From the NCBI GenBank assembly GCA_022778715.1, contig JALFRW010000005.1, positions 62,001-126,000 on the forward strand: DNA of 64,000 nt. The letters run 5' to 3'. The notes under the pieces are model-generated. The model had not been told where the DNA came from, made no database searches, and worked only from the letters and a program-made list of their open reading frames with translations. A program made the translations under genes and the position numbers. Each line of letters opens with the position of its first letter. Position 1 is the stretch's first letter. The DNA comes from Ezakiella sp. Lineage in GTDB: Bacteria > Bacillota > Clostridia > Tissierellales > Peptoniphilaceae. Of the stretch, positions 63,762 to 64,000 are shown in pieces.

Positions 63762-64000
63762 ATGGGCAAATATATAATTAAAAGAATTCTTTATTTAATT
63801 CCTGTCATATTGCTTGTAAGTCTTTTTGTTTTCTGGTTATTATACATAACCCCAGGGGATCCGGCTAGAAATATTTTAGGGCCGTCAGCACCCGAACAAC
63901 AAGTTGCAGAGCTTAGAGAGGAGCTTGGTTTAAATGATCCATTTTTTGTACAATATGGAAGGTATATTGGAAATTTAGTTTTAAAAGGTGACTTAGGAAG
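63762..64000 (+). CDS. oppB: Oligopeptide ABC transporter permease OppB/DppB (partial)
   Basis: The first 79 codons of a permease, cut by the window end. MGKYIIKRILYLIPVILLVSLFVFWLLYITPGDPA is the first transmembrane helix followed by the TPGDPA motif of DppB/OppB; LREELGLNDPFFVQYGRYI is the conserved next segment. GGAGG precedes the ATG. Confidence 0.92.
   Translation, partial: MGKYIIKRILYLIPVILLVSLFVFWLLYITPGDPARNILGPSAPEQQVAELREELGLNDPFFVQYGRYIGNLVLKGDLG

Noticed and set aside
1..64000. CRISPR arrays, tRNA or rRNA genes
   Set aside because: No regularly spaced direct repeats and no tRNA or rRNA-like conserved segments were noticed while reading; a dedicated scan with tRNAscan-SE, Infernal and a CRISPR finder would settle this.

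Overview
The window reads as chromosomal DNA of a low-GC, anaerobic, amino-acid-fermenting Gram-positive bacterium. Strong AGGAGG-type ribosome sites, TATAAT-type promoters, lipobox lipoproteins, an apparent SLH protein end and a complete methylaspartate route of glutamate fermentation all fit the Clostridia/Tissierellia (Peptoniphilus/Anaerococcus-like anaerobes). The genus is an inference. I saw no rRNA, tRNA, CRISPR array, intact insertion sequence or prophage.

Layout. 1-6.8 kb: the end of a probable S-layer protein, then a tight operon holding a DUF4418/ABC/FtsX exporter and a nitrate/sulfonate/THI5-type ABC importer with two tandem substrate-binding lipoproteins. 6.9-8.4 kb: a nitroreductase and a pyridoxamine-kinase-like gene. 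8.9-12.3 kb: an amino-acid permease divergent from a rhodanese lipoprotein and its membrane partner. 12.6-21.3 kb: the catabolic centrepiece, glmS-glmL-glmE-mal-mesaconase alpha/beta-citramalate lyase gamma/beta/alpha, nearly in reaction order, turning glutamate into ammonia, acetate and pyruvate. 21.5-22.1 kb: decayed genes (an HTH protein, a DpnII-like restriction system, a YbaK-type tRNA editing protein). 22.1-31.5 kb: transporters (CDF, two MATE, glutamate/dicarboxylate symporter), ADP-ribosylglycohydrolase, a flavodoxin-ferredoxin protein and leucyl aminopeptidase. 31.7-38.1 kb: the phosphate regulon pstSCAB-phoU-phoP-phoR with a PstS whose two halves are in reversed order. 38.2-40.3 kb: a NatAB-type exporter. 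41.1-44.3 kb: an HtrA protease operon and exonuclease III. 44.5-49.5 kb: a Fur/Zur regulator, a zinc importer, an M23/G5 peptidase and a TtcA-like protein. 49.8-55.3 kb: a 2-hydroxyacid dehydrogenase, a secreted two-domain AhpD-like protein and a secreted papain-family protease with five Ig-like domains. 55.4-58.3 kb: a 2-hydroxyacyl-CoA dehydratase-like pair, the second fused to its ATP-dependent activase. 58.4-61 kb: patatin-like lipase and dihydrolipoyl dehydrogenase. 61.2-61.5 kb: a small gene with an in-frame UGA placed to give a Cys-x-x-Sec motif. 61.9-64 kb: the start of an oligopeptide transporter operon.

Together the genes describe peptide and amino-acid import (Opp, glutamate symporter, APC permease), peptide hydrolysis (C1 protease, leucyl aminopeptidase) and glutamate fermentation, with phosphate and zinc homeostasis modules. 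The items most worth a second look are the candidate selenoprotein, the permuted PstS, the dehydratase-activase fusion and the decayed-gene strip.
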